Origin: Leucobacter denitrificans
Lineage (GTDB): Bacteria; Actinomycetota; Actinomycetes; Actinomycetales; Microbacteriaceae
Direction of reading: 5' to 3'
DNA: 64,000 nt
Assembly (NCBI RefSeq): GCF_014396385.1
Contig: NZ_CP060716.1
Span: forward strand, 1,054,001-1,118,000
Shown: one piece after another, positions 35,686-44,490 of the stretch
Position numbering within the stretch: position 1 is the first letter of the stretch
How the letters are laid out: each line of letters begins with the position of its first letter
Made by a program: the position numbers and the translations under genes
Notes under the pieces: generated by a model
What the model was told of the DNA's origin: nothing
What the model saw: only the letters and a program-made list of their open reading frames with translations
Databases searched by the model: none

Positions 35686-36291
35686 ATGGTGGCCGTGCCG
35701 GTCTCACCAACTCTTTCCGAAGCGCAGCTTAAGCGCATCGTGACCGACGGCACTGACCGCATGGCTTGGCTGCGGGCCCGCGCACGCGGGGTTACTGCAA
35801 CTGACATCGCGAAGCTTTCGACTCCGCGCTCGATTCAGTCTGCGGCGTACACGAAGCTGCACGGCAGCAGCTTCACCGGCAACGCCTTCACCGAGCACGG
35901 AAAGGCGCGCGAGCCCGAAATCGCGGCGTGGGTCGTCTCCGAGTACGACATTCACCCGAGCTCGGCTCTGTTTCACGCCGAGAACGACCTTAGGCATCTC
36001 GCCACGCCCGACGGAGCGGTTTTGCGCGAAAACGGCATCCTCGAGTTGTGCGAGATTAAGACGACGAATAAGGCGTGGCGTACGATTCCGCGCAACTACA
36101 TGAGACAAATTTGGTGGCAGCAGTACGTGCTCGGTGCTGAGCGCACGCTCATGGTGTGGGAGCAGCACGAAGATTTCGTGCCTGTGGGTGAGCCGCAGTT
36201 TCGGTGGGTGGATCGAGACGAGTCAGAAATCGAGCGCCTCGTGAAGCTCGCTGGCGACCTCATCGACGTGCTCATCGCCCGCACAACGTAG
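35686..36291 (+). CDS. YqaJ-type exonuclease-like protein
   Basis: A 201-residue protein with the YqaJ/lambda-exonuclease fold. Motifs in order: GKAREPEI with the first acidic residue, ATPDGAV with the metal-binding Asp, ELCEIKTT (the ExK motif), and MRQIWWQQYVLG. These enzymes chew one DNA strand for recombination and are commonly phage-borne. Here no phage recombinase or structural gene is adjacent, so it looks like a domesticated or solitary copy. Read opposite to both neighbours. Confidence 0.85.
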   Translation: MVAVPVSPTLSEAQLKRIVTDGTDRMAWLRARARGVTATDIAKLSTPRSIQSAAYTKLHGSSFTGNAFTEHGKAREPEIAAWVVSEYDIHPSSALFHAENDLRHLATPDGAVLRENGILELCEIKTTNKAWRTIPRNYMRQIWWQQYVLGAERTLMVWEQHEDFVPVGEPQFRWVDRDESEIERLVKLAGDLIDVLIARTT

Positions 36292-36300
36292 GGTTGTCGG

Positions 36301-36969
36301 CTAAAACCCGAACCCGGTCGACCGGATCTGCTCGTCGTAGCTGCGCTCTGAGAGTTCTTGAATGGCTGCGTGCAGATCTTTCACCCCGGGCGCGTCTGTG
36401 ATGCGGGTGGCTTCAGCGCCGACGAAGAGGTCGATGTCGCCTGACCCGAACATGCGCTGAATGGGGTTCTGCTTCGAGCGCACCTCGCGCACGCGTGCGA
36501 GCGAGACTTCGCTGCGATGCCGCACGAAGAACCCGTGGTGCACAATGGCGCGGCGCGAGGTGATGACGGCGCGGCGCGAGAGCCAGGCGAGGATCGGCAG
36601 AATACCCAGCACAATTGCGAGTGCGCCGGCCGCGCCGGCCGCGAGCAGGTTCATCCACGGCTCGGGGAATGTTCCGATGAAGTACCCGGACGCCGCAAAG
36701 ATCACCAGCAGGGCGAGCACCGGGAACGTGAGGTGCCGCCCGTGCCGTCGCACGCGGACAACGATGACTTCAGGCGGTTGGCCAGAAGCCGACGGCGCCG
36801 ACGGTGCCGCGGCGACCGAAGCCTGCGGTCCGAGCCCCAGTGGATCGGGCGCCGAACCCGGCGCCCCCGCACCGGACCCAGCCCCTGCGCCCCGAGGCAG
36901 GTGCGACTCAGACGACGGCAGCACCGTCGTCTCGTCGTTTGCCCTGCGGCTCGAGCTTCTCCCCCACAT
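36301..36969 (-). CDS. PH domain-containing membrane protein
   Basis: A 222-residue protein: a Pro/Gly/Ala-rich head (1-65), two membrane helices at about 80-125, and a bacterial PH-like domain (bPH2) with TSRRAIVHHGFF, LARVREVRSKQNPIQRMFGSGDI-type residues and a helix at the end. It ends ten bases beyond the convergent nuclease gene and lies just downstream of the flotillin gene. Such proteins are membrane-associated; function unknown. Confidence 0.85.
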   Translation of the reverse strand: MWGRSSSRRANDETTVLPSSESHLPRGAGAGSGAGAPGSAPDPLGLGPQASVAAAPSAPSASGQPPEVIVVRVRRHGRHLTFPVLALLVIFAASGYFIGTFPEPWMNLLAAGAAGALAIVLGILPILAWLSRRAVITSRRAIVHHGFFVRHRSEVSLARVREVRSKQNPIQRMFGSGDIDLFVGAEATRITDAPGVKDLHAAIQELSERSYDEQIRSTGFGF

Positions 36970-36988
36970 GATGGTGTTCGCTTACTGC

Positions 36989-38626
36989 CTACTGCTCGGG
37001 TGCGTAACCACCGCGGCCGTCAGCGGCCTCCTGTGCAGCGTGCGCGGCTTCGGCTGCAGCATCGACTGCTGCGTCTGCGGCGTCCGCAGTCAACTCTGCG
37101 GCGCGGCGACCCGCGCGGCTCGCAAATGCCTGGGCCTCGCTTGAGGTGTCTCCGGCGTCACTCGCAGAGTCGCCCGCTGAACCGGTTGAACCCGCTGAAC
37201 CAGCAGCGTTCGACTCGCTCGACCGCGAAGCGCGCCCGGCTGCAGCGCCAGCGGCGCTCCCGGTCACGACTCCGTTGAGCATGCCGACAAGGTCGACGCC
37301 CACGGTTTCGCGCGCCATTTCGAGCAGGCCCTTGATGTTGCCCATCGCGTCGCCTGCGACCTTCGAGGTGCCGTCTGCCGACACGACGGTCATGTTGTCG
37401 ATCGCGCCGATCGCCTGCGCGTATTCGGCGGCAATCTCTGGGAGCAGGTGGATCAGCTCTTGGGCGAGCACCGCCTCAGACTGGGTCTCGAGGGCGCGTG
37501 CACGGGCATCAATCGCCGACGCCTCAGCGGTACCCTTTGCCTCGATTGCCTCGGCCTCTGCACGACCCTCGGCAGCGAGCGCGGCCGCGGCGGCAATACG
37601 TGCCTCACGCGCGGCAATACCCTCGCGCTCCACGGCCTGCGCGCGACCCTCGGCCGCTGAAACCGCCGCGGCTGCGTCTGCCCGCGCGAGCGCTTCGACC
37701 CGGTACGCCTCGGCCTCGGCGACGGCACGCACGTCTGCGTTCAGCTTCTCGGTGCGCAGCGCGACCTCTTTCTGCGCGGTGATCTGCTGCTGCGCAACGA
37801 TGGCCTGCTGCTGAATTGCCTGCTCCAGTGGATCCGCCGCCTGCGCCTGCGCGTTGGCCTTGTCGGTCTCGGCCTGAATCTCGGCTTGACGCAGCTTGAG
37901 TTCACGGTTGCGGTCGAGCAGCACCTTCTCCGCGGCGATCTTCGCCTCTTCAGATGCCTGGTAGGCGTTGGTCTCGGCGATCTCAGCGGTCTGACGCACC
38001 TGCGCGGCCTCGGGCCGACCAATGTTGGTGATGTAATCCGATCCATCGCGAATTTCTTGGATCTGCAGCGTATCGACAACAAGACCCTGCTTGGTGAGCG
38101 CCTCTTCAGCCGCTTCGAGCACGCTCTGCGCAACGACGGCGCGGTCGCGAATGATCTGCAAGACAGTGAGCCCACCGATGATCGAACGGAGCGAACCCGA
38201 GAGCACCTCTTGCGTCGACTCGTCGATCTCATCTGAGTTCGAGAGGAAGCGCTGGGCAGCCGCGCGAATCATCTCTTGCGTTCCGCCGACCTTCACCACG
38301 GCGACGGCCTGCGCCTGAATCGTAATGCCGTCGGTGGTCTGTGCTTCGGTGGTGATCGAGAGTCTGCGCGAGCGCAGCGAGATGGTGAACGACTTCTGCA
38401 CGAACGGAACGACGAATACGCCACCGCCGGTGACGACCTTCTGGCCTGAGAGGTCGCGCGTCACAGACCCATCTGCCGTGCGCACCTCCTTGCCCTTTCC
38501 GCCGGTAACAATGATTGCCTCGTCGGGCTTCGCGATGCGATACCGCTTAATAATGACGAGCGCGATAAGCACGAGCGCAACAACGGCGCCAAAAATGCCA
38601 ACTATGGCGGGGGTCATAAGAATCAT
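36989..38626 (-). CDS. flotillin-like SPFH protein
   Basis: A 545-residue flotillin. An N-terminal membrane anchor (about 5-27) is followed by the SPFH/Band 7 domain, then a long coiled-coil region (about 220-420) rich in Ala/Glu/Gln repeats, and a low-complexity Ser/Ala tail. Flotillins organise membrane microdomains. The upstream neighbour encodes an NfeD-like membrane protein; flotillin and NfeD genes are typically paired. Start could be ATG 38626 or 38617. Confidence 0.92.
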   Translation of the reverse strand: MILMTPAIVGIFGAVVALVLIALVIIKRYRIAKPDEAIIVTGGKGKEVRTADGSVTRDLSGQKVVTGGGVFVVPFVQKSFTISLRSRRLSITTEAQTTDGITIQAQAVAVVKVGGTQEMIRAAAQRFLSNSDEIDESTQEVLSGSLRSIIGGLTVLQIIRDRAVVAQSVLEAAEEALTKQGLVVDTLQIQEIRDGSDYITNIGRPEAAQVRQTAEIAETNAYQASEEAKIAAEKVLLDRNRELKLRQAEIQAETDKANAQAQAADPLEQAIQQQAIVAQQQITAQKEVALRTEKLNADVRAVAEAEAYRVEALARADAAAAVSAAEGRAQAVEREGIAAREARIAAAAALAAEGRAEAEAIEAKGTAEASAIDARARALETQSEAVLAQELIHLLPEIAAEYAQAIGAIDNMTVVSADGTSKVAGDAMGNIKGLLEMARETVGVDLVGMLNGVVTGSAAGAAAGRASRSSESNAAGSAGSTGSAGDSASDAGDTSSEAQAFASRAGRRAAELTADAADAAVDAAAEAAHAAQEAADGRGGYAPEQ

Positions 38627-38678
38627 GTCTTCTCTCAGAGAGGTCGTGGGCGTGTAGTCGATCTAGGTCTGTTGCTGG

Positions 38679-39299
38679 TTACGAGTCAGTGTTGGTTTCA
38701 GGGCCAGGGTGTGGATCGGGCTGCGCGCCCGGCTGCGAATCTGCCTCGGCGCTCACGGGCAGCGGCTCTACCCGCACGGAGGTGGCAGTGAGTGAGTGGG
38801 TGATGCGCACTTGGGCACCGCGCGCGATCGCTACGTCTGACGACGCAGACAGCGACACCCGCTCGCCGTGGCGCACAAGCGCGACCTCGCCGAGGCCGCC
38901 CGCGGGTATCGCGAGCACGACGTTTGCGATCGACCCGACGACCTCGTCGCCCGAGATCGCGGTCGACGACTCAGCACTGCGGATCGCACGACTCAACCAC
39001 CACGCAGCGGCACCGCCGAGCACTCCCGCGAGCGCGCCAAGCGCACCCGCCATCGGCGTGCCAAGCCCGGCGCCCACGAGCGCGAACGACGTGAACCCAA
39101 AAATCGCGGTGAACGCGGCAATTGTGGTGAGGCTCAGCGGCCCGTCGCCGAAGTCGAACGCGTCGAAGATGCCGTCGAGCACGAGCGAGATAACAAGCAG
39201 GACACCGCCGACAATGCCGATGACGAGAAAGATGCCGCCCGCCATGAGCGACCCATCGAGAAGCCTCGACAGCCAGTCACCAATCGCGTCCACGTGCAC
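38679..39299 (-). CDS. NfeD-like membrane protein
   Basis: A 206-residue protein with about four membrane helices (15-100) and a C-terminal beta-rich domain (residues about 115-185: DEVVGSIANVVLAIPAGGLGEVAL and RVSLSASSD) resembling the OB fold of NfeD/YqiJ proteins. The last 30 residues are Pro/Ala/Asp-rich. It precedes the flotillin gene on the same strand, the usual partner arrangement. GTG start. Confidence 0.78.
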   Translation of the reverse strand: MHVDAIGDWLSRLLDGSLMAGGIFLVIGIVGGVLLVISLVLDGIFDAFDFGDGPLSLTTIAAFTAIFGFTSFALVGAGLGTPMAGALGALAGVLGGAAAWWLSRAIRSAESSTAISGDEVVGSIANVVLAIPAGGLGEVALVRHGERVSLSASSDVAIARGAQVRITHSLTATSVRVEPLPVSAEADSQPGAQPDPHPGPETNTDS

Positions 39300-39369
39300 C
39301 TCTTCGTTTTTCGTTTATGTTCCCAGCGTAGCAATGGCCTCGGACATTCGACCGCCCAATTTTGGTGGG

Positions 39370-41838
39370 CTATGCGGCGGGGAGTCGCGGAACCGCATCG
39401 AGCAGCTCGCGGGTGTAGTCGGCCTGTGGATCCACAAGCACTCGCCCACCCTGCTCGACAATGTGCCCGTGCCGCAGCACAACCACCTCATCGCACAGCT
39501 CGTGCACGACCGCGAGATCGTGCGAAATCACGAGCAGCGCAAGCCCATAGGACTCGCGCAACTCCGTGAGTAGCTTGATGATATCGGCCTGCACCGACAC
39601 GTCGAGCGCGCTCGTCGCCTCATCGGCGATGAGCAGCTGCGGATTCACCGCGAGCGCTCGCGCAATGGCGACGCGCTGGCGCTGGCCACCCGAAAGTTCA
39701 TGAGGGTACGCGTCGGCAGTCTCGGGCGCGAGCCCCACTTGGCCCAGCAACTCGAGCACCCTCGCGCGCTCAAGCCTGCGCGGCACGACTCGGTTGACGC
39801 GCAGCACCTCAGTAATCGCAGTGCCCGCTGTGCGGCGAGGGTTGAGTGACGACGCCGGATCCTGCGGAATGAGCTGAATCTTCGTGCGCAGCTGCTTGGG
39901 CCTGCGCCCGCGGGCGATGGGGCGACCCATGAACTCGATCGATCCACCAGCGAGCGGGAGTTCGCCCGTGATCGCGCGCGCGATCGTGGTCTTGCCCGAG
40001 CCCGACTCGCCGACGAGGCCTGTGGATCCGCGCACCTCGAACGACGCGCCCTCAACCGCGCGGGTGCGACCGTACTTGAGGTCGAGGTCGCGGACCGCGA
40101 GCACAGGTGTGGTCGAACTCGCCTGGGCCCCTCTCGGTGGATCGCCCGCTTGCCCAGGCAGCGCGGGCACCGCGTCGAGGAGCGCGCGGGTGTAGGGGTG
40201 CTCGGGCTCGACGAGTACGTTGCGGGTGGGGCCGACCTCGAGGATCTGCCCGGCGCGCATGACCGCGACCCGCTCGGTGATCTCGGCGACGACGGCGAGG
40301 TCGTGACTCACAAGCACGAGGGTGAGCCCGCGCTCGCGCCGCAGCGTGTCGAGCAGTGTGAGCACCTCGCGCTGCACGGTGACGTCGAGCGCGGTCGTGG
40401 GTTCGTCGGCGAGCAGCACGGCGGGGTTGCTCGCGAGCGCGATCGCGATGACGACGCGCTGGCGTTGCCCGCCCGAGAGCTCGTGGGGGTACGCGCGGGC
40501 GATTCGCTCGGGGTCGCGCAACCGCACGTCGGCAAGCAGTTCGAGCACGCGCGCCCGTGGGTTCGGCGCTCCGGCCGCTTCGCAAGCCTCGCGCAGCTGG
40601 GTGCCCACGCGCGTGAGTGGGTCGAGGGCCGCCAGTGGATCCTGAAACACCATCCCCACGTGACCCCCGAGCGAGACCTCGCCCGACTCGCACGCCACGC
40701 CTGGCGGCAGCAGCCCCGCGATCGCGCGCAGGGTGAGGCTCTTGCCCGAGCCAGACTCCCCCACGATGCCGAGCGCCTCGCCCGGTGCGACCTCAAAGCT
40801 GACACCGTCGACGAGGCGCGAGGTGGCCGGGTTGGTGGCGGTGGTGTTCGTGGTGGATCGCGTCAGCGCCACAAGCGTAAGAGATTTCACGCGAAGACTG
40901 CCCGGCACAACCCCACTGGCGCCGGTGCGGCCGGGGCTTGGATGGGTGTGGGTGGCGCGGGAGCGCCGCGATCCACCGCGAACACCAACAGCGCGGCCGG
41001 ACCCGCGGCCGCCCGCGCGCCCCGCAACGCGCATGGCGTCACCGAGCCCGTCGCCGAGCAGCGACAGCGCGATGCCCGTCACGACAACGGCGAGGCCCGG
41101 CAACGCCGACAGCCACCAGTGCGAGGTGACGAAGGCTTGCCCGTCGGCGATCATGGTGCCCCAGTCGGGGGTCGGCGGGCGAATGCCGAGGCCGAGATAC
41201 CCGAGTGTCACGATGGCGACCATGATGAGCACGACCTCGGTCGCGAGCAGCACGACCGCCTGCGGCAGCACGTTCGGCAACACATGGCGCACGAGTACGC
41301 GGGCGTCGCTGAGTCCGCCGCCGCGCGCCGCACGCACCCAACCCTGATCGCGCATTGAGGCAGTGAGGGCCCGGATCACACGGGCGTAGCCGACCCATCC
41401 GACGAGGGCGAACGCGACGACGATACCCCCGGCCCCGGCGCCGAGCGCGAACACGAGCGCGATGACGAGCACATAGAAGGGGAACGCGATGACTGTGTCG
41501 GTGACGCGCGAGATGACCCAGTCGGTTGCTCGCCCGAAGTAGCCCGAGACGAGCCCGAGCGTCACGCCAACGACGAAGGGAGTCAGGGCCGCGGCGAAGG
41601 CGATGCCGAGGTCGGTCCTTGCGGCGAAGAGCACGCGCGAGAACACGTCGCGCCCAAGCTGATCGGTGCCGAAGAGGTGCTCGGCAGACGGCGGCAGCAG
41701 GCCGGCCGAGAGATCTTGCGCGGTCGGCGAGTGCGGCGCGAGGGCGGGCGCAAAGACGGCTGCACCGACGATAAGAAGAAACAGAATCGCGCCGGGTACG
41801 AAACTCTTCGAGGCGAGCGCGCGGCGAAAGAATCTCAT
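39370..41838 (-). CDS. peptide ABC importer: permease fused to two ATPases
   Basis: An 822-residue single chain. Residues 1-275 are a DppC-type permease (FGTDQLGRDVFSR and the EAA-like loop AARGGGLSDARVLVRHVLPN). A Gly/Arg-rich linker follows at about 275-330. Then come a DppD-like ATPase with GESGSGKSL and a DppF-like ATPase with GESGSGKTT, each with LSGGQ and DE motifs. These three functions are normally separate genes. The first codon overlaps the upstream permease stop by four bases. All motifs look complete, so the fusion is probably functional. Confidence 0.92.
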   Translation of the reverse strand: MRFFRRALASKSFVPGAILFLLIVGAAVFAPALAPHSPTAQDLSAGLLPPSAEHLFGTDQLGRDVFSRVLFAARTDLGIAFAAALTPFVVGVTLGLVSGYFGRATDWVISRVTDTVIAFPFYVLVIALVFALGAGAGGIVVAFALVGWVGYARVIRALTASMRDQGWVRAARGGGLSDARVLVRHVLPNVLPQAVVLLATEVVLIMVAIVTLGYLGLGIRPPTPDWGTMIADGQAFVTSHWWLSALPGLAVVVTGIALSLLGDGLGDAMRVAGRAGGRGSGRAVGVRGGSRRSRATHTHPSPGRTGASGVVPGSLRVKSLTLVALTRSTTNTTATNPATSRLVDGVSFEVAPGEALGIVGESGSGKSLTLRAIAGLLPPGVACESGEVSLGGHVGMVFQDPLAALDPLTRVGTQLREACEAAGAPNPRARVLELLADVRLRDPERIARAYPHELSGGQRQRVVIAIALASNPAVLLADEPTTALDVTVQREVLTLLDTLRRERGLTLVLVSHDLAVVAEITERVAVMRAGQILEVGPTRNVLVEPEHPYTRALLDAVPALPGQAGDPPRGAQASSTTPVLAVRDLDLKYGRTRAVEGASFEVRGSTGLVGESGSGKTTIARAITGELPLAGGSIEFMGRPIARGRRPKQLRTKIQLIPQDPASSLNPRRTAGTAITEVLRVNRVVPRRLERARVLELLGQVGLAPETADAYPHELSGGQRQRVAIARALAVNPQLLIADEATSALDVSVQADIIKLLTELRESYGLALLVISHDLAVVHELCDEVVVLRHGHIVEQGGRVLVDPQADYTRELLDAVPRLPAA

Positions 41839-42878
41839 TGCACCCTCCGCAGCCTCGGGTCGATGAGCGCTGAGAGCACCTGCGCGACGAGTGTCACGAG
41901 CACGACGAGCACCGCGCAGTACAGCGCGACGCCCTGCACGACCGGAAAGTCGCGGCTCGAAATCGACTGAAACAGCAGTGTGCCCAGGCCGTTGATGCCG
42001 AACACCTTCTCGACCACAAGGGTGCCGCCGATGAGATACGCGAGGTTCACGCTCAAGAGGTTGAGGGTCGGCAGGGCCGCGCCTCTGAGCACGTGGTTGA
42101 AGCGGATCCGCCGCTCCGACACGCGCGCCGCGCGCAGCGTCGTCACAAACTCGGCCTCAGTCACCTCGAGCAGCTGCGCGCGAAGCGACCGAATAAGTGG
42201 TGGTGCCATGCCGAGCGCGACAGAAAGAGAAGGTAAGAAGAGTGAGCGGATCCACTCGAACGGCCCACCCCCCGAAGCAACGCCCCCAACCGGGAACCAC
42301 CCGAGGTTTACGGCGAAGACGATGATGAGCAGAAGGCCGATCCAGAAGAGGGGCATGCCCATCGAGATGCTTGGGAGGATGCGAACGGCGTGATCGATCC
42401 ACCCGTCTTTGCGCTGAACTGCGGCGAGCGCGAGCGGCACAGTAATAAGGAGCGCGATTGCGAGTGCGAAGGCGACGATGCCGAGGCTCACGGGTGCGCG
42501 CGACCAGATGAGGTCGCCGGTTGCGACACCGGTGACGAGGGAGTCGCCCGTGTCGCCGTGGGTGAAGATGCGCATGACGAACTCGGTGTACTGCTGCCAG
42601 AGTGGCGCGTCGAGGCCGAGCCGTTCGCGAAGTTCGGCGACGGCCTGCGGGGTGGCGCGGTCGCCGAGGATCATCGAAGCGGGGTCGCCCGGCACGATGC
42701 GGAGGAGGAAGAACACTGCGGTCACTACGCCGACCATCACGGGGAGCACGGTCGACAAGACTCTGAGCGCTGCGCGACCGATGGCACGCGGCAGCGCGCG
42801 GGACTCCCTCGTCGGGCTCGCCCCGCGCGCTGGTTCTTGCGCCGCCTCCGAAGCGGCAGCGCCCGCGCTCAAGCTCAC
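41835..42878 (-). CDS. peptide ABC importer permease, DppB-like
   Basis: About 347 residues: the first permease of the importer, with the family signature LRIVPGDPASMILG, then RERLGLDAPLWQQY and a C-terminal helix set. The open frame extends further upstream but overlaps the binding-protein gene. GTG at 42878 is chosen as the first start clear of that gene; a later start nearer the first helix is possible. Overlaps the fused permease-ATPase gene by four bases. Confidence 0.88.
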   Translation of the reverse strand: MSLSAGAAASEAAQEPARGASPTRESRALPRAIGRAALRVLSTVLPVMVGVVTAVFFLLRIVPGDPASMILGDRATPQAVAELRERLGLDAPLWQQYTEFVMRIFTHGDTGDSLVTGVATGDLIWSRAPVSLGIVAFALAIALLITVPLALAAVQRKDGWIDHAVRILPSISMGMPLFWIGLLLIIVFAVNLGWFPVGGVASGGGPFEWIRSLFLPSLSVALGMAPPLIRSLRAQLLEVTEAEFVTTLRAARVSERRIRFNHVLRGAALPTLNLLSVNLAYLIGGTLVVEKVFGINGLGTLLFQSISSRDFPVVQGVALYCAVLVVLVTLVAQVLSALIDPRLRRVQ

Positions 42879-42906
42879 ACTGTGCACACTATCGCGGCTT
42901 GCGCTC

Positions 42907-44490
42907 CTACTCCTCGATCCACGCGTCTTGGAACCGGATGCTTGCGTTCGGCAGCCCCTCGAGCCCGTGCACCTTCGACGTGGTGCCGTGCAGCGTTGAC
43001 GAGTAGTACACGGGAATGTACGGCACTTCTTCGGCGAGGATCCGCTGAATATCAAGGTAGATCTGCTCGCGCTCGGGCCCGTCTGGCGTGGTGCGGCCCT
43101 CGTGCATGAGCGCGGTGACTTCGTCGTTCGTGTAGTGGGTCCAGTACGAATTCGAGAATCCCTCTGGATCGGCCTGGAATGTCACCAACCCGTTCGGGTC
43201 TGGCGAGTCAGACTGGCCAGAGTTCAGCATGAAGTCGTAGTCGAACGCTCTGAACCGCTCGCGGAACGCCGCAAGGTCGATCGACTCGATCTCGATGGTG
43301 ATGCCAATCTGCGCCAGCGACTCTTGCACAATCTGGGCGATCTGCGCGCGCGATGCGTTGCCGCTCGCAATGAGCAGGGTCGCGGTGAAACCGTCGGGGT
43401 AGCCGGACTCTGCGAGTTCTTGCTTTGCTGCGTCGACGTCGTAGCCGAGCTCGAACCCAGCGTCGGCCGCGGAGTACGCGATCGACGGTGGAATGAGCGA
43501 GGTCGCGGCGCGCGCCGTGCCGAAGGTGGTCGCCTGCGTGATGCCCTCGAGGTCGAGCGCGTGGGCGATGGCGCGGCGCACGTGCACGTCTGCGAACTCT
43601 GGTTTCTGCGTGTTGAAGAAGATCTGCTCAATCGCCCACGAGTCGCCCGAGATGAGCGTGGTCGCCTCGTTGCTGTCGACCTCGGCCGCGTTGGCTGCGG
43701 GCACGGTCTCGATGGCGTCGATCTGGCCGGCGCTCAGGCGCTGCAGCAGCTGGTTATCGTCTGCGATGAATGTGTAGACAAGCGAGTCGAGCAGAGGCTT
43801 GCCCTCTTGCCAGTAGTGCTCGTTCTTCACAAAGGTGAGGTCGCCAGACGGATCCCACTCACTCACTACCCACGGGCCAGTGCCGATGGGGCTCTGGAAG
43901 AACTCTTCCTCACTCTTGCCGCCAAAGTCGCTCGGCAGCACACCCGCCGCGAAGCCGGTGAGCTCAGACAGGAACGGTGTGTAGGGCTCTGCGAGCGTGA
44001 TGACGACCGTTCGCGCCTCCTCGTCGGTCTCGATCGACGCGATCGGCGCGGTCAGCATGATCGGGCCCTGCTTCTCAATGTTGCGCTCGAGCGAGAACTT
44101 CACGTCTGCGGCCTGCAGGTCGGTGCCGTCAGAGTACTTCAACCCCTCGCGCAGCGTGAACGAGTACACGAGCCCGTCGTCTGAGATCTCGTGGCTCTCG
44201 GCGAGCCAGTCGATAATCTGCCCGCTCTCGTCGAACGACACGAGCGACTCGAAGATCTTGTCGATCGCGAACGCGTTGTTCGCTGTGATCTGGGTGTGCA
44301 GGTCGAGGTCGTTCGCCGAGGCAAGTCGACCGTAGGTGAGCGTGCCGCCCGCGGTCGGGGTGTCGTCGCTCGGCGCCGGGTCTGCCTGCGCGCAACCGGC
44401 GAGCAGCATCGCGGCGACCGTCGCTGTCGCGGCGAGAGACCACAGTCTGCGGCGGTGCAGCGGCTGAGTCGATGGTGTCGTGGGGCTCAC
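42907..44490 (-). CDS. peptide-binding lipoprotein (family 5)
   Basis: A 527-residue extracellular binding protein. The signal peptide ends in LLAGC (lipobox near residue 28), followed by GGTLTYGRLASANDLD and the family 5 core (PIGTGPWVVSEW, RRAIAHALD). It would capture oligopeptides or similar ligands for the downstream permeases. GTG 44490 follows AAAGGACA. The amidohydrolase frame from the upstream gene runs through its first 120 codons in another reading frame. Confidence 0.92.
   Translation of the reverse strand: MSPTTPSTQPLHRRRLWSLAATATVAAMLLAGCAQADPAPSDDTPTAGGTLTYGRLASANDLDLHTQITANNAFAIDKIFESLVSFDESGQIIDWLAESHEISDDGLVYSFTLREGLKYSDGTDLQAADVKFSLERNIEKQGPIMLTAPIASIETDEEARTVVITLAEPYTPFLSELTGFAAGVLPSDFGGKSEEEFFQSPIGTGPWVVSEWDPSGDLTFVKNEHYWQEGKPLLDSLVYTFIADDNQLLQRLSAGQIDAIETVPAANAAEVDSNEATTLISGDSWAIEQIFFNTQKPEFADVHVRRAIAHALDLEGITQATTFGTARAATSLIPPSIAYSAADAGFELGYDVDAAKQELAESGYPDGFTATLLIASGNASRAQIAQIVQESLAQIGITIEIESIDLAAFRERFRAFDYDFMLNSGQSDSPDPNGLVTFQADPEGFSNSYWTHYTNDEVTALMHEGRTTPDGPEREQIYLDIQRILAEEVPYIPVYYSSTLHGTTSKVHGLEGLPNASIRFQDAWIEE

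Noticed and set aside
37146-37814. 222-codon plus-strand frame opposite the flotillin gene
   Set aside because: Ser/Ala/Arg-rich antisense shadow of a high-GC gene; no start site or motif.
40150-41358. 402-codon plus-strand frame opposite the fused ABC gene
   Set aside because: Antisense shadow; composition of Arg/Gly/Ala runs and no recognisable domain.
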